A stretch of 64,000 nt of DNA from Undibacterium sp. Jales W-56 (GTDB taxonomy: Bacteria > Pseudomonadota > Gammaproteobacteria > Burkholderiales > Burkholderiaceae_D), in the NCBI RefSeq assembly GCF_025548535.1, contig NZ_JAJLQW010000006.1:1-64000 (forward strand). Reading direction: 5' to 3'. The notes beneath the pieces were generated by a model. That model saw only the letters and a list, made by a program, of their open reading frames with translations. It was not told where the DNA came from and ran no database searches. Within the stretch, counting starts at the first letter, position 1; each line of letters opens with the position of its first letter. Position numbers and translations under genes: made by a program. Positions 1-6,923 of the stretch are shown piece after piece.

Positions 1-340
1 CGGCTGGCGCCATGATGGGACGGTGCAAGGCTACATCGAGGAGGCAAGCCGCTTCGAGGAGAACGCGGCCGGCAGTCTGTTGCGCACGCGGCTCAAACCG
101 GTCTGATTTGCCTAGCGCCCGATTTTTTCCGTTTTCCCTATTCGCCCCTATTTCAAAGCCCAGCACCTTGCCAGCGAAATACACAATGATGGTTTTTCTA
201 TGCTGCCACATCCAGTTTTTAATCTCTGAATGCATCGCACCCACAGCGCCGGCAATAAACGTTTTCGTCGCCGGACTCTTTAAAATAATGATGATGACCT
301 GAATCAGTTTTAATACTAGCTGACCTAATAGCGCTAACAT
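1..340 (-). CDS. Hypothetical small membrane protein, open to the window edge
   Basis: An ATG at 338-340, preceded by a G-rich stretch (GGGGG about 6 nt upstream), opens a frame with no stop down to base 1. The first 20 residues are very hydrophobic (MLALLGQLVLKLIQVIIIIL) and look like one membrane helix; a second apolar stretch and a charged region follow. It starts just after the bidirectional terminator and continues the leftward direction of the lysis genes. Beyond about codon 78 it runs antisense through the integrase tail, so either the true gene ends left of the window in a tail-to-tail overlap or the downstream part is a chance open frame. No family recognised. Confidence 0.35.
   Translation of the reverse strand, partial: MLALLGQLVLKLIQVIIIILKSPATKTFIAGAVGAMHSEIKNWMWQHRKTIIVYFAGKVLGFEIGANRENGKNRALGKSDRFEPRAQQTAGRVLLEAACLLDVALHRPIMAPA
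2..106 (+). CDS. Tyrosine integrase, C-terminal end only (cut by window edge)
   Basis: Only the last 34 codons are inside the window, ending in TGA at 104-106. The visible residues include HDGTVQGYIEEASRFEENAA, which resembles the usual C-terminal tail of phage and island tyrosine recombinases (a GYI-x-E-x-x-x-F-x-x-N-A-A pattern after the catalytic tyrosine helix). The catalytic residues lie outside the window. It would integrate or excise the phage-like element covered by the genes to its right, and it points towards them. The identification rests on this short tail only, so it is probable rather than certain. Confidence 0.6.
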   Translation, partial: GWRHDGTVQGYIEEASRFEENAAGSLLRTRLKPV

Positions 341-352
341 ATAACCCCCATT

Positions 353-392
353 AAAAACGGGGACATGCGCCCCCGTTTATTTTTTCTTTTTT
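353..392. terminator. Bidirectional intrinsic terminator
   Basis: AAACGGGG at 355-362 pairs with CCCCGTTT at 371-378 around an 8-nt loop. A T-rich run follows on the plus strand (379-392) and five T's follow on the minus strand. It closes the leftward lysis operon and could also stop read-through from the integrase. Confidence 0.75.
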
Positions 393-411
393 CGCCGCCG
401 ATCACGATCTC

Positions 412-627
412 TTAAAAGTCCCGACCCGCCAACGGCTCCCGCTTTCCCACTTGAATCACCGACGCGACCGCCAGCCCTATTTGCAATGCTTGCTGCCCTA
501 CTTCGCTGTTGTGAAAAATTGCTTGTCCCAGCAAGCCTGCCAAGATAGAAAGCCCTTGATAGGTTGATGGTTCTTTAGCGCGCTGCAACCACCACGGCGA
601 GCGCTGTTCTTGTCCGTCGTCCGGCAT
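412..627 (-). CDS. Holin-like small membrane protein of the lysis module
   Basis: 71 residues when started at the ATG at 625-627, which has AAGGGG six bases upstream; a longer frame reaches 684 but overlaps the endolysin and has no better start. The N-terminus is charged (MPDDGQEQRSPWWLQRAKEP) and is followed by STYQGLSILAGLLGQAIF and a second apolar stretch (LQIGLAVASVIQV), giving one or two membrane helices. Small proteins with a KEPSTYxGL-type motif just before a hydrophobic segment are common next to phage endolysins. It lies 2 nt downstream of the M15 endolysin, which supports a role as holin or holin-like membrane partner. The role is inferred from position and topology. Confidence 0.55.
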   Translation of the reverse strand: MPDDGQEQRSPWWLQRAKEPSTYQGLSILAGLLGQAIFHNSEVGQQALQIGLAVASVIQVGKREPLAGRDF

Positions 628-629
628 GT

Positions 630-1010
630 TCATCCCCTTAATTGAAAATGTGGATAGTCGCGCATCGTCCAATCGCCGCCCCATTCAAAGCCGACTTGCT
701 TGCCTATAAAGCCAAGCTTTTGCCACGCCTGCATGCCTTCATAGGTTTTGGTGTCTGCCAGTTCACCGTGAATGATCGGGTACACGTCTAGCGCCCTGCG
801 CTGTTCGTGCAAGCTCTGCCCTGCCCTTGCGTTGGTGACGATGCGTCCCGCTGTTGTTCTGCCTTGCGCGTAGAGTGCGTCCTGTTCTTGCGCGCTCCGA
901 TAGGTGCAACTCACCACGACCTTGAAGCCTTGCCGCTGGCATTCGTTCAGCATGGCGTCCGCCATGCTTTTGACTTCTGGCAGCAATTGATCAAGGTCGC
1001 GGCTTGCCAT
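630..1010 (-). CDS. Phage endolysin, M15 peptidase (L-alanyl-D-glutamate type)
   Basis: 126 residues from the ATG at 1008-1010; a GTG directly before it is an alternative start. The zinc-site motifs of the M15/VanY peptidases are visible: SLHEQRRALDVYP near residues 66-78 (first His and Asp ligands) and WGGDWTMRDYPHF near 110-122 (second His ligand). The CTYRSAQEQDALYAQGR segment is the usual N-terminal substrate loop. The length matches stand-alone phage endolysins that cut the L-Ala-D-Glu bond of peptidoglycan stems. There is no signal peptide, so release would need a holin, and a holin-like gene follows 2 nt downstream. The gene starts a few bases after the stop of the 164-aa gene, indicating one transcript. 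Confidence 0.85.
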   Translation of the reverse strand: MASRDLDQLLPEVKSMADAMLNECQRQGFKVVVSCTYRSAQEQDALYAQGRTTAGRIVTNARAGQSLHEQRRALDVYPIIHGELADTKTYEGMQAWQKLGFIGKQVGFEWGGDWTMRDYPHFQLRG

Positions 1011-1015
1011 CACGC

Positions 1016-1510
1016 TTACGCAGGCAAGGCAGCAAGTTTTGCTTGCAAGGCGGTTTTCATGTCGCCGATCAGCGTGACGCGGGTCTGCTCTTCATGCAGC
1101 AAGGCTTGCTGTGCTGCCGAACCAGTCGCCCAGCCCAGCGCCGTCGCCGCATCGACATCGGACTGTGCTTTGGTCATGGTCGCCGTCGCTTTGGCGATTT
1201 GCCCGTTCAGCTTGACCTTTTCGTTCGCCAAGGCCGTGGACGGGTCGCCCGCCGCCGCTGTCGGCGCGTATTTGCCGTCCGGGATGTTGATGGTCAACAC
1301 GGTCGTTTCACCGCCGAATTTGCCAAGGAATTTGGCGGCGCTGTTTTCATCGGTAAATTTCTTTACCTTGCCGCTTTCATCGCATGGCGTATAGGTATTG
1401 GCTCCATCAACGACTTCTGCCGTGTAGTTCTTTTTACCGGCAATCGCCAGCAAATTCACGGTTACAGCCGCGCCCAGAGTGACCAGACCTTCCAAGAAAA
1501 TTTTACGCAT
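1016..1510 (-). CDS. Unknown membrane-anchored or exported phage-element protein
   Basis: 164 residues from the ATG at 1508-1510, chosen because GGAG lies six bases upstream. The first residues (MRKIFLEGLVTLGAAVTVNL) form an apolar signal or anchor. Then come a compact region with one Cys (YTPCDESGKVKKF) and an Ala/Lys/Thr-rich helical stretch (about residues 85-160) that may form a coiled coil. No domain was recognised. It lies between the spike-like gene and the endolysin, so a structural, membrane-associated or DNA-delivery role is plausible but not shown. Two tandem copies of an inverted motif sit just upstream of its start. Confidence 0.55.
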   Translation of the reverse strand: MRKIFLEGLVTLGAAVTVNLLAIAGKKNYTAEVVDGANTYTPCDESGKVKKFTDENSAAKFLGKFGGETTVLTINIPDGKYAPTAAAGDPSTALANEKVKLNGQIAKATATMTKAQSDVDAATALGWATGSAAQQALLHEEQTRVTLIGDMKTALQAKLAALPA

Positions 1511-1520
1511 TTTGCTCTCC

Positions 1521-1555
1521 AATTTCATATAGTGGGAAATTCCACAATGTGAAAT
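1521..1555. promoter_or_regulatory. Two tandem copies of an AATTTCATAT-n-GTGnnAAT type motif
   Basis: Two overlapping head-to-tail copies, 1521-1540 and 1536-1555 (GAAATTCCACAATGTGAAAT), lie immediately upstream of the 164-aa gene. A near copy occurs at 4074-4093 between the replication gene and the 43-bp repeat array. The motif is imperfectly palindromic, as expected of a dimeric repressor site. A role as an operator of the element's own regulator is inference. Confidence 0.4.
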
Positions 1556-1631
1556 GTATTGCAAAATATATTAATGCGCAAGTATTGATTTGTTTTGGCT
1601 ATCAATCTACCTAAAATTTTTTACCTTTCGC

Positions 1632-2339
1632 CTATTTAATCCTGACTACAGTAAAAAAATTATAGGTCCCCGTCCCCTGCAAGGTGTCTGCATAATTGCA
1701 CTCAAACATGATGCTGACCTTGTCCCCCGCCGCCAATCGGTAGGGCATGGCAGACGCCGTGACTACGCCCTTATTCGCCTCGACCGAGTCAAACAGCGTG
1801 ACTTTTTTTACCCCGTTGATATACAGGTAGATGTATCTGAAATTGCTGATGTTGTTAGAGCCGCCAACCAATTGCACGTAAAACGCATATAGCCCTGAAT
1901 AGGTCGCGGTGAACTCGCCCGATGCTGGGCTGTACTCATTCAAATCATCAAAGTTTTTTTCATCGAATTTCACCAGCGTTGGCGTATTGGCGGGGATGCT
2001 TTGATTATTTCCCAAGGTGTATTGCAAGGCGGTCTGCAAGCTGGCATCCAGTCCCAGCGACGCGCCCGTATCGCCTCTTGCGCCTGTCGCTCCGGTGTCG
2101 CCCTTGTCCCCCTTGTCGCCTTTATCCCCCTTCAATCCGGTGACGCCGACCAGATGCACGACCCCGCTGGCATCCTTAGAGCGCAGCACATTGTCGGTGT
2201 CCACAAACAGCGATACATGCCCCTCATCCGGCACGTTGACGCCGTTGCCATCCGGCGCGAATAATTTAAAAATCCATTCAATGACTTTAAAGCGAAGGCT
2301 CGTATGCAAGACGAGCGGTGTCTGATCTGATTGCCACAT
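1632..2339 (-). CDS. Collagen-like, C1q-like spike or fibre protein
   Basis: 235 residues. Residues 1-65 resemble the N-terminal attachment part of phage fibre proteins (PDEGHVSLFVDTDNVLRSKD). About nine Gly-X-Y triplets follow (residues 69-96, starting GLKGDKGDKGDKGDTG). The C-terminal 130 residues have the aromatic/Gly pattern of a C1q/TNF-like jelly-roll (FTATYSGLYAFYVQ near 143 and YNFFTVVRI at the end). Such proteins form trimers with a triple-helical stalk and a globular knob, so this is likely the receptor-binding spike of the phage-like element. It starts just after the stop of the 273-aa gene. No tape measure or baseplate gene is near, which makes an ordinary tail fibre less likely. 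Confidence 0.7.
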   Translation of the reverse strand: MWQSDQTPLVLHTSLRFKVIEWIFKLFAPDGNGVNVPDEGHVSLFVDTDNVLRSKDASGVVHLVGVTGLKGDKGDKGDKGDTGATGARGDTGASLGLDASLQTALQYTLGNNQSIPANTPTLVKFDEKNFDDLNEYSPASGEFTATYSGLYAFYVQLVGGSNNISNFRYIYLYINGVKKVTLFDSVEANKGVVTASAMPYRLAAGDKVSIMFECNYADTLQGTGTYNFFTVVRIK

Positions 2340-2344
2340 ATTGT

Positions 2345-3166
2345 TTACCCCATTGCTAAAATTGAATTCGTGCGCTGATGCACCTCTGCACGTTCGTTGT
2401 CGAGTGCTGCCAATACCAATTGCTTTATCTCTGTCTGTGCGGCGCTGGCGCTGACCCTATGCTTGGTTTTAGCGACCCGCGCCCCGTAATCGTTTAAGGA
2501 CGCCAGCTTTTTGACGCGCTTTTCTGGCGTCTCGAATTTTGCGATGGCGTCCAGTCGCATCGCGTTATCAATCCACATTTGCGCGCTTGCCTGATCTTTA
2601 AACAGATAAGGATGCCCGTCTGACCGGCACAGACATTCGCGCATGATGTCGGTTGAATAGAACAGATGTCCGGTCAAAAAATCTTTGTTATTGGCTGGCG
2701 AATACAGATACTCAAGATGCTCGACCTGACTGACATGCGCCCACGAAATAATCTCCCTGCCTTGCAGCAGCAAGTCTTGTTTAATGCGTTCCGGCAGACC
2801 TTTAAAATCGGCATCATCCTCCGTTTTAGCGACCGCTATCACATCCTCCCAACTCACGCAGCCTGTATAGTCCTGTAAAAATTTCCCGCTCACATTGCCG
2901 TAGCCATTGAAGAACACCACCTCATGTTCTACCCGTCCGGCAAAGTAGTCATCCGCGTAACTGCCCGTCTTTGGCGTACTCATGCCCGTCTCTACCGTCG
3001 TCGTGAATTCGGCATGAAACGCGCCCACCTTGCGCGCCCACGGCGTTTGCCCGACAAACCAGCGTCCGTGATATTGGTCATTGATGAACTGTTGCGCTTG
3101 CCTTGAAAAATACCCGTCTTTGACATTCTTTAAGGCCACCATGCGCGCTACCGGAATGACGGCCAT
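2345..3166 (-). CDS. Unknown 273-aa phage-element protein, candidate virion protein
   Basis: 273 residues. The start ATG abuts the stop of the upstream gene (TAAATG), so the two are probably translated together; AAAGG lies within the upstream gene's last codons. No transmembrane segment or signal peptide is visible. The N-terminal two thirds is rich in aromatic residues and mixed polarity (e.g. QYHGRWFVGQTPWARKVGAF); the C-terminus is helical and charged. No enzyme motif was recognised. Its place just before the spike gene, and its size close to that recalled for the corticovirus PM2 capsid protein, make a capsid role worth testing, but I see no sequence evidence for a jelly-roll and would not annotate it so. 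Confidence 0.5.
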   Translation of the reverse strand: MAVIPVARMVALKNVKDGYFSRQAQQFINDQYHGRWFVGQTPWARKVGAFHAEFTTTVETGMSTPKTGSYADDYFAGRVEHEVVFFNGYGNVSGKFLQDYTGCVSWEDVIAVAKTEDDADFKGLPERIKQDLLLQGREIISWAHVSQVEHLEYLYSPANNKDFLTGHLFYSTDIMRECLCRSDGHPYLFKDQASAQMWIDNAMRLDAIAKFETPEKRVKKLASLNDYGARVAKTKHRVSASAAQTEIKQLVLAALDNERAEVHQRTNSILAMG

Positions 3167-3703
3167 TTATTTACCTTTCGGGGGAATCACCGGCGTGGCG
3201 TCACCGTCCGGCTGACCATTCGGCAGCATCCCCGCAGCCAGATGAATGACAGCATTGATCGCGTCGATTTCCGCTGCAATCGCCGCCAGCCTTTTAGTCT
3301 TATTCTCGCCGTTCTGCCACTCCGCTGTAATTTTCTCCGCGTCCGCCATCAGCTTGTTTTTTTGCGTCACCACCTCGACCGCCCACGTCTGCCAACGCGC
3401 CACGCTCGCGGCTTTTTCCGCCAACGACGGCGGCTTGCGATTAAATTCCGACACGTCGGGAACGACGATCTGTAACGACTGCAAACTACAGGCAGCACGG
3501 CGAATGATGCTGACTGCATCATCGACGTTTTTGAGCTTGCGGACTTTGAACGCATCCGTCGCAAGGATGAATGGCTCGCCGCCATCAATCCCGACCTCTA
3601 CCCGGTATTTTTTTTTCGCCGCGTCGAGATAAAAAACCAACTGCACATTGATGGCATCGCGCAGCATGCGCATAATGATCGATTGCGGTGTTTGTATTGA
3701 CAT
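3167..3703 (-). CDS. Unknown 178-aa phage-element protein
   Basis: 178 residues from the ATG at 3701-3703, chosen because AGG precedes it by a good distance (GAGGTTAAGCATG); a start at 3715 is possible. The N-terminal half looks alpha/beta (VQLVFYLDAAKKKYRVEVGI), the middle is helical and charged (residues 95-150), and the tail is Pro/Gly-rich (PNGQPDGDATPVIPPKGK). No membrane segment and no known motif. It is the first gene of the late cluster, right after the repeat array and AT-rich region, and is followed directly by the 273-aa gene. Function unknown; scaffold or minor virion protein would fit the position. Confidence 0.55.
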   Translation of the reverse strand: MSIQTPQSIIMRMLRDAINVQLVFYLDAAKKKYRVEVGIDGGEPFILATDAFKVRKLKNVDDAVSIIRRAACSLQSLQIVVPDVSEFNRKPPSLAEKAASVARWQTWAVEVVTQKNKLMADAEKITAEWQNGENKTKRLAAIAAEIDAINAVIHLAAGMLPNGQPDGDATPVIPPKGK

Positions 3704-3861
3704 GCTTAACCTCATTTCTTTTGATGACCCCCGCCACGTATAGCTTTTTTCGGGGTAATTTTTTGTGATCGCGTCCGGCTTTCCTGCCAGCCCGCACCCA
3801 AATTGCTGAAACCAACTGCCTTTTTTACTGAAATCCCCGTCAAATTGCCGCGCCTCACGCC

Positions 3862-4002
3862 GTTAGCCCTGATGACTTTCCGCGCCAAGATTGATGAAAT
3901 CGACGTTAGCCCTGATGATTTTTCAGGTGTTTTTAGCTGCAAACCGCGTTAGCCCTGATGCTTTTTTGCCGTATAAAGCCAAATTCCTGTGTTAGCCCTG
4001 AT
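3862..4002. repeat. Four GTTAGCCCTGAT direct repeats at an exact 43-bp period
   Basis: The 12-mer GTTAGCCCTGAT occurs at 3862-3873, 3905-3916, 3948-3959 and 3991-4002. Each start is exactly 43 bp from the next, about four helical turns, so all copies face the same side of DNA. The 31-bp spacers differ, apart from a T-rich start. The array lies in the non-coding gap between the replication gene and the late genes, beside an AT-rich stretch (4003-4098). This looks like an iteron-type replication or partition locus, or a multi-site operator for the late genes. It is not a CRISPR, because the repeat is too short. Confidence 0.7.
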
Positions 4003-4098
4003 CACTTTGCGAGAATAGATAAAAATTATTTAACTTAAATTTAAAATAGTTTTTAGCTATCGGTAAATTAACACAAATTTCATATTGTGAAATATTTT
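4003..4098. promoter_or_regulatory. AT-rich stretch with inverted motif between rep and late genes
   Basis: About 95 bp of strongly AT-rich DNA downstream of the replication gene and next to the four 43-bp-spaced repeats. It contains CAAATTTCATATTGTGAAAT at 4074-4093, a near copy of the paired motif at 1521-1555. It may be a DNA-unwinding region, the late-gene promoter, or both; no single -35/-10 pair stands out. Confidence 0.35.
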
Positions 4099-5922
4099 TT
4101 AAATCTGAATCCTCGGATAAGGACAGGCTCCCAACGTTGACCACTGCCAGAGCAATTCGCGCTTGGCCTGTTCTGGCAAGTCAACAGCCGCAAGACTTTT
4201 CGATGTCGGCCTTGCCGTCTGATCGATAGTGTTTTGGTCTTGCGTACACTTATTTACACGAGTCCGAGGAAGGGCAAAGTCAACCGCAACGGCAACCCCG
4301 CCGCGCTCTACTTGCTTCCATGTGTAGCGGGTTGAGTGATACACGACGCCTTGCAGGTCGCTACAGCGCACCCCGTAAGGCATCACACGCATGGCTTCGC
4401 CGTAACGTCCGGCGACGGTGCGCTGATCGCTTGCCAGCGTGATGACAAGGTCTTTGCGCGCTACCACTGCACCGCCTTGCGCCCGTAGATACTCTGCCCA
4501 GTCTGCGCGCTTGCCGCCCTCTTCTTTTTGCACCGCGTTCCATGCCTGCGCCATGCGTGGCGGCGCATTATTGACCATGTCTTTTTTTATCCGGCGCAAT
4601 TCGCGCCAGACCGTGACAGGCGCACCGCCCCATTGCTGAAACTGGCGTATCCCCCATGTCGCCGCCCATGCTTCGACCCGTGCCGATGGCGTCAACTCCA
4701 CCTCACCCGACCACTCAGCCGCAACGATTTTCCCGTCGATGGTTTTATGTTCGCCAACGTAGGCACCGTCGATATTTTTAGACACGTATTTGGCGATGTA
4801 ACCCGCCGCGCTGCCCTTATTCCAATCGATGCGCTTGGCATCCAGACGGTATTTAAACGCGCCCTCTTCGCCGCGATCTGCGCGCCATGCATAGCGCTTC
4901 ATGATGCGAATGACCCGCGCTGCAATGTCGGTAATCCACGGTGTTTTGTACCTGCCTGTTGTGGTCACGAAAAACAGCATGTGCCAGTGCGGGCAACCGT
5001 CGTGATGCGGCTCTGCAATCCTGAATCCATACAGTGCTATGCCGCGCCGTGCCAATGCAGCACGGGCTTGCGCCGTGACTTTGCCTAGGTATTGATTGGC
5101 CTCACGCGGTGTCGCCCCGCTGTACTTGGGATTTTCTTTGCCGGTGGTTTTTAGCCGTGCGTGATAGGCGCTTGGACACGTCCATGTAATGAATAAACCC
5201 TGATGATTCCGTTCTCTTGCGAGTGTTTCAAATCCATTGATACGCAGCATTAATTCACCTCTTCTGATGGCTTTATTTGCCGTGGTTTTTTCTGCCAGTT
5301 CGGACAATTTGAATTGCTGCCCGTTGTCGTTTTCCAGCGTCACGGCGTCCAGCGCCAAGGCATTGCGCCTGTTCTGATGGATGCGCCTGAGCACCGCTTC
5401 ATTGCTGGAATACGGCTCTGCCCTGTAATGCACATAACCCAGATTAATCGCGCCCATTTCATGCGCCCTGCCATGCACAATACGCAACTGACGACGCCAC
5501 CAGCGCGCATCAACCGCCCGCGCTATCACGTCTTTGAGTTCATCAAACACAGGCGCTTGGACGCCGTATTCTGCGCACTCGCAGGCGATGATTTGCAAGA
5601 CATGTTCAGGCGATACCGCCGCCCATAATGCGGTTGCGACATGCGCCGCCGCTTTCTCTGCGAGTGTACAAATATCGCCGTCGTCCGCTGACAAATCGAC
5701 TCCCATAGGCACATGCTCATCAACGAATTTGCGGACATGTTCCAGTGCGATGGATTCATAAATTTTGTAGTGCGATGACCACGCCATTTTTTGCAAGGCT
5801 TGTGACAGCACCCGCTTGCGCCAGCGGTGCGGAATGGGTTTTATCTCTGGCGCGAAACGGGCTGATTGAATAAACGATTGATGAAATAGTTCTTTTCTGA
5901 CGTGGACGCTTTTAGATGGCAT
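4099..5922 (-). CDS. HUH-type rolling-circle replication initiator (phage gpA family)
   Basis: 607 residues from the ATG at 5920-5922 (GAGAGGG just upstream); a start at 5937 is less likely. The three motifs of P2/phiX174-type replication endonucleases are present: FITWTCPS (about 244-251), the metal-binding GCPHWHMLFF with the HUH-type His pair (about 309-318), and YIAKYVSKN (about 375-383) with two tyrosines four residues apart plus lysines. This enzyme nicks one strand of the origin, becomes covalently joined to the 5' end and drives rolling-circle replication. Its start overlaps the 129-aa gene by 11 bp. The C-terminal 200 residues have no helicase motif, so a host helicase would be needed. 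Confidence 0.88.
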   Translation of the reverse strand: MPSKSVHVRKELFHQSFIQSARFAPEIKPIPHRWRKRVLSQALQKMAWSSHYKIYESIALEHVRKFVDEHVPMGVDLSADDGDICTLAEKAAAHVATALWAAVSPEHVLQIIACECAEYGVQAPVFDELKDVIARAVDARWWRRQLRIVHGRAHEMGAINLGYVHYRAEPYSSNEAVLRRIHQNRRNALALDAVTLENDNGQQFKLSELAEKTTANKAIRRGELMLRINGFETLARERNHQGLFITWTCPSAYHARLKTTGKENPKYSGATPREANQYLGKVTAQARAALARRGIALYGFRIAEPHHDGCPHWHMLFFVTTTGRYKTPWITDIAARVIRIMKRYAWRADRGEEGAFKYRLDAKRIDWNKGSAAGYIAKYVSKNIDGAYVGEHKTIDGKIVAAEWSGEVELTPSARVEAWAATWGIRQFQQWGGAPVTVWRELRRIKKDMVNNAPPRMAQAWNAVQKEEGGKRADWAEYLRAQGGAVVARKDLVITLASDQRTVAGRYGEAMRVMPYGVRCSDLQGVVYHSTRYTWKQVERGGVAVAVDFALPRTRVNKCTQDQNTIDQTARPTSKSLAAVDLPEQAKRELLWQWSTLGACPYPRIQI

Positions 5923-6301
5923 TGCATACCCTCTCATACACCCGCACAGCCGCCCTTGCCGCCGCGCTCAATGCCGCTCGCTCGCTATCACTGAACGAAT
6001 CAATCGGACGCTCCCATTCATCAGGATTCAAGCCTGCCGCACTCAATACCGTGCGACGCGCCCCGCGTGGTGTCACCGCCCACGCTGATGCTTTCATGCC
6101 GCGCTGTTGAGGCTCCGCCTTGATGGTTTTTTTGATTTCTGCAAGCAGCACATGCGCCTTGCTGGGCGGCGTGCAGTCCAGCGTCACCGGCGCACAGGCA
6201 GGCGCAAAGGATTCATGCCAGAGATTGATCACAGGACGCGCCACCTCTGACGCGTCATCGTCACCGGCGTCGCGGTCGCCCATATCAATTGAGTCGTCCA
6301 T
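5912..6301 (-). CDS. Unknown acidic 129-aa protein upstream of the replication gene
   Basis: 129 residues with a very acidic N-terminus (MDDSIDMGDRDAGDDDASE), a middle of mixed character and a helical Ala-rich C-terminus (SERAALSAAARAAVRVYERV). No known motif. It overlaps the start of the replication initiator by 11 bp and follows the 40-aa membrane peptide by 3 nt, so it is part of the early operon and probably translated together with Rep. A replication accessory role is possible only by position. Confidence 0.55.
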   Translation of the reverse strand: MDDSIDMGDRDAGDDDASEVARPVINLWHESFAPACAPVTLDCTPPSKAHVLLAEIKKTIKAEPQQRGMKASAWAVTPRGARRTVLSAAGLNPDEWERPIDSFSDSERAALSAAARAAVRVYERVCNAI

Positions 6302-6304
6302 GAC

Positions 6305-6427
6305 TCAGCCCTTGACTAGACGCAAAGCCGGAACCCAGACAGGCGATGTCAGCACCAAACCAATGCCCAGACCCACCGCCAATTGTTTTAAGAACTGCAC
6401 CAGCTCACGCCAGTCTTGGCGGCTCAT
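6305..6427 (-). CDS. 40-aa single-helix membrane peptide
   Basis: Small gene, 40 residues. It starts with an ATG (6425-6427) overlapping the upstream TGA as ATGA, with GAGGTGG four bases before it. The peptide begins MSRQDWRELVQFLKQ, continues with the apolar LAVGLGIGLVLTSPVWVPAL, and ends RLVKG, giving one membrane helix with a positive end. The coupling and ribosome binding site make it a real gene despite its size. Small single-span proteins are typical of filamentous and membrane-containing phages; its role here is unknown. Confidence 0.65.
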   Translation of the reverse strand: MSRQDWRELVQFLKQLAVGLGIGLVLTSPVWVPALRLVKG

Positions 6428-6717
6428 GCTGCCACCTCATCAGCGCGAACGCAGACCCAAGCCATCTCGCCATGAGCGCGGCTCAGGTAGTGAATCAGCT
6501 TGTCAGCGTGGGAAGTTTTGACTGCGGTGTTTTTGTTCTTTGTCAGGACGACATCGAACTGTGTTACTTCGTCCTCAAAGTTTATGCGTCTTTGTTCGCC
6601 TGCATAAAACAATCCGCAGGACACGCATTTAACGACAAACCATTTTCTTTTTGATATGGACAATTTGTCCGCTTTGATGATGTCAACTGACACCGCTTGA
6701 GTGCGTTCTTTAGACAT
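6424..6717 (-). CDS. Unknown 97-aa early protein, first gene of the phage operon
   Basis: 97 residues, with GGAG five bases before the ATG at 6715-6717. It contains a CVSCG pair (VVKCVSCGLFYAG), alternating beta-like stretches and a C-terminus with further Cys and Trp. This could be a small OB-like or zinc-binding fold. As first gene of the leftward early operon, ahead of the replication initiator and coupled to the 40-aa membrane peptide, it sits where ssDNA-replicating phages often carry a single-strand DNA-binding or regulatory protein. That function is only a guess from position. Confidence 0.6.
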   Translation of the reverse strand: MSKERTQAVSVDIIKADKLSISKRKWFVVKCVSCGLFYAGEQRRINFEDEVTQFDVVLTKNKNTAVKTSHADKLIHYLSRAHGEMAWVCVRADEVAA

Positions 6718-6734
6718 TCTGTCTCCGCTTTTCT

Positions 6735-6782
6735 GCCTATCCGAATAGGCTTGAAAGCGAAGGCTGGCGCGGCTTTCAAGCC
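6735..6782. promoter_or_regulatory. Two adjoining perfect inverted repeats upstream of the early operon
   Basis: GCCTATCCGAATAGGC (6735-6750) is a 6-bp stem with a 4-nt loop. GGCTTGAAAGC (6748-6758) and GCTTTCAAGCC (6772-6782) form a perfect 11-bp inverted repeat with a 13-nt spacer, and the two structures share GGC. They lie 18-65 bp upstream of the first early gene. They could be the operator of the divergent regulator gene, or hairpins of a rolling-circle or single-strand origin. Confidence 0.5.
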
Positions 6783-6872
6783 GCCAGATAGAAGAATTTT
6801 AGAGACGCTAGTAATATAAATTATGCGAAACTTGTAGCCAATACAAATTACTTCATGTCAACACTAATTACT

Positions 6873-6902
6873 AAGGCCGGATATACTCTCCGGCCTTTTT
6901 AA
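6873..6902 (+). terminator. Intrinsic terminator just upstream of the rightward regulator
   Basis: AAGGCCGG (6873-6880) pairs with CCGGCCTT (6890-6897) around a 9-nt loop, followed by a T run to 6900. No protein gene on the plus strand ends here, so it may close a short untranslated transcript from the 6720-6870 gap or act as a leader attenuator for the gene starting at 6924. Confidence 0.6.
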
Positions 6903-6923
6903 TTGCCACTTGGAAATAAAAAT

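Noticed and set aside
2345..3166. Calling the 273-aa protein a PM2-like major capsid protein
   Set aside because: Only size and gene order fit; no sequence motif supports it, so it is kept as unknown.
3712..3942. 76-codon minus-strand frame across the repeat array
   Set aside because: It starts with TTG without a ribosome binding site, and its sequence mostly reflects the translated 12-bp repeats.
3862..4002. CRISPR array
   Set aside because: The repeat is only 12 bp, shorter than any CRISPR repeat, there are only four copies, and no cas gene is present.
4528..5088. 186-codon plus-strand frame inside the replication gene
   Set aside because: It is the antisense shadow of the HUH initiator, with no ribosome binding site.
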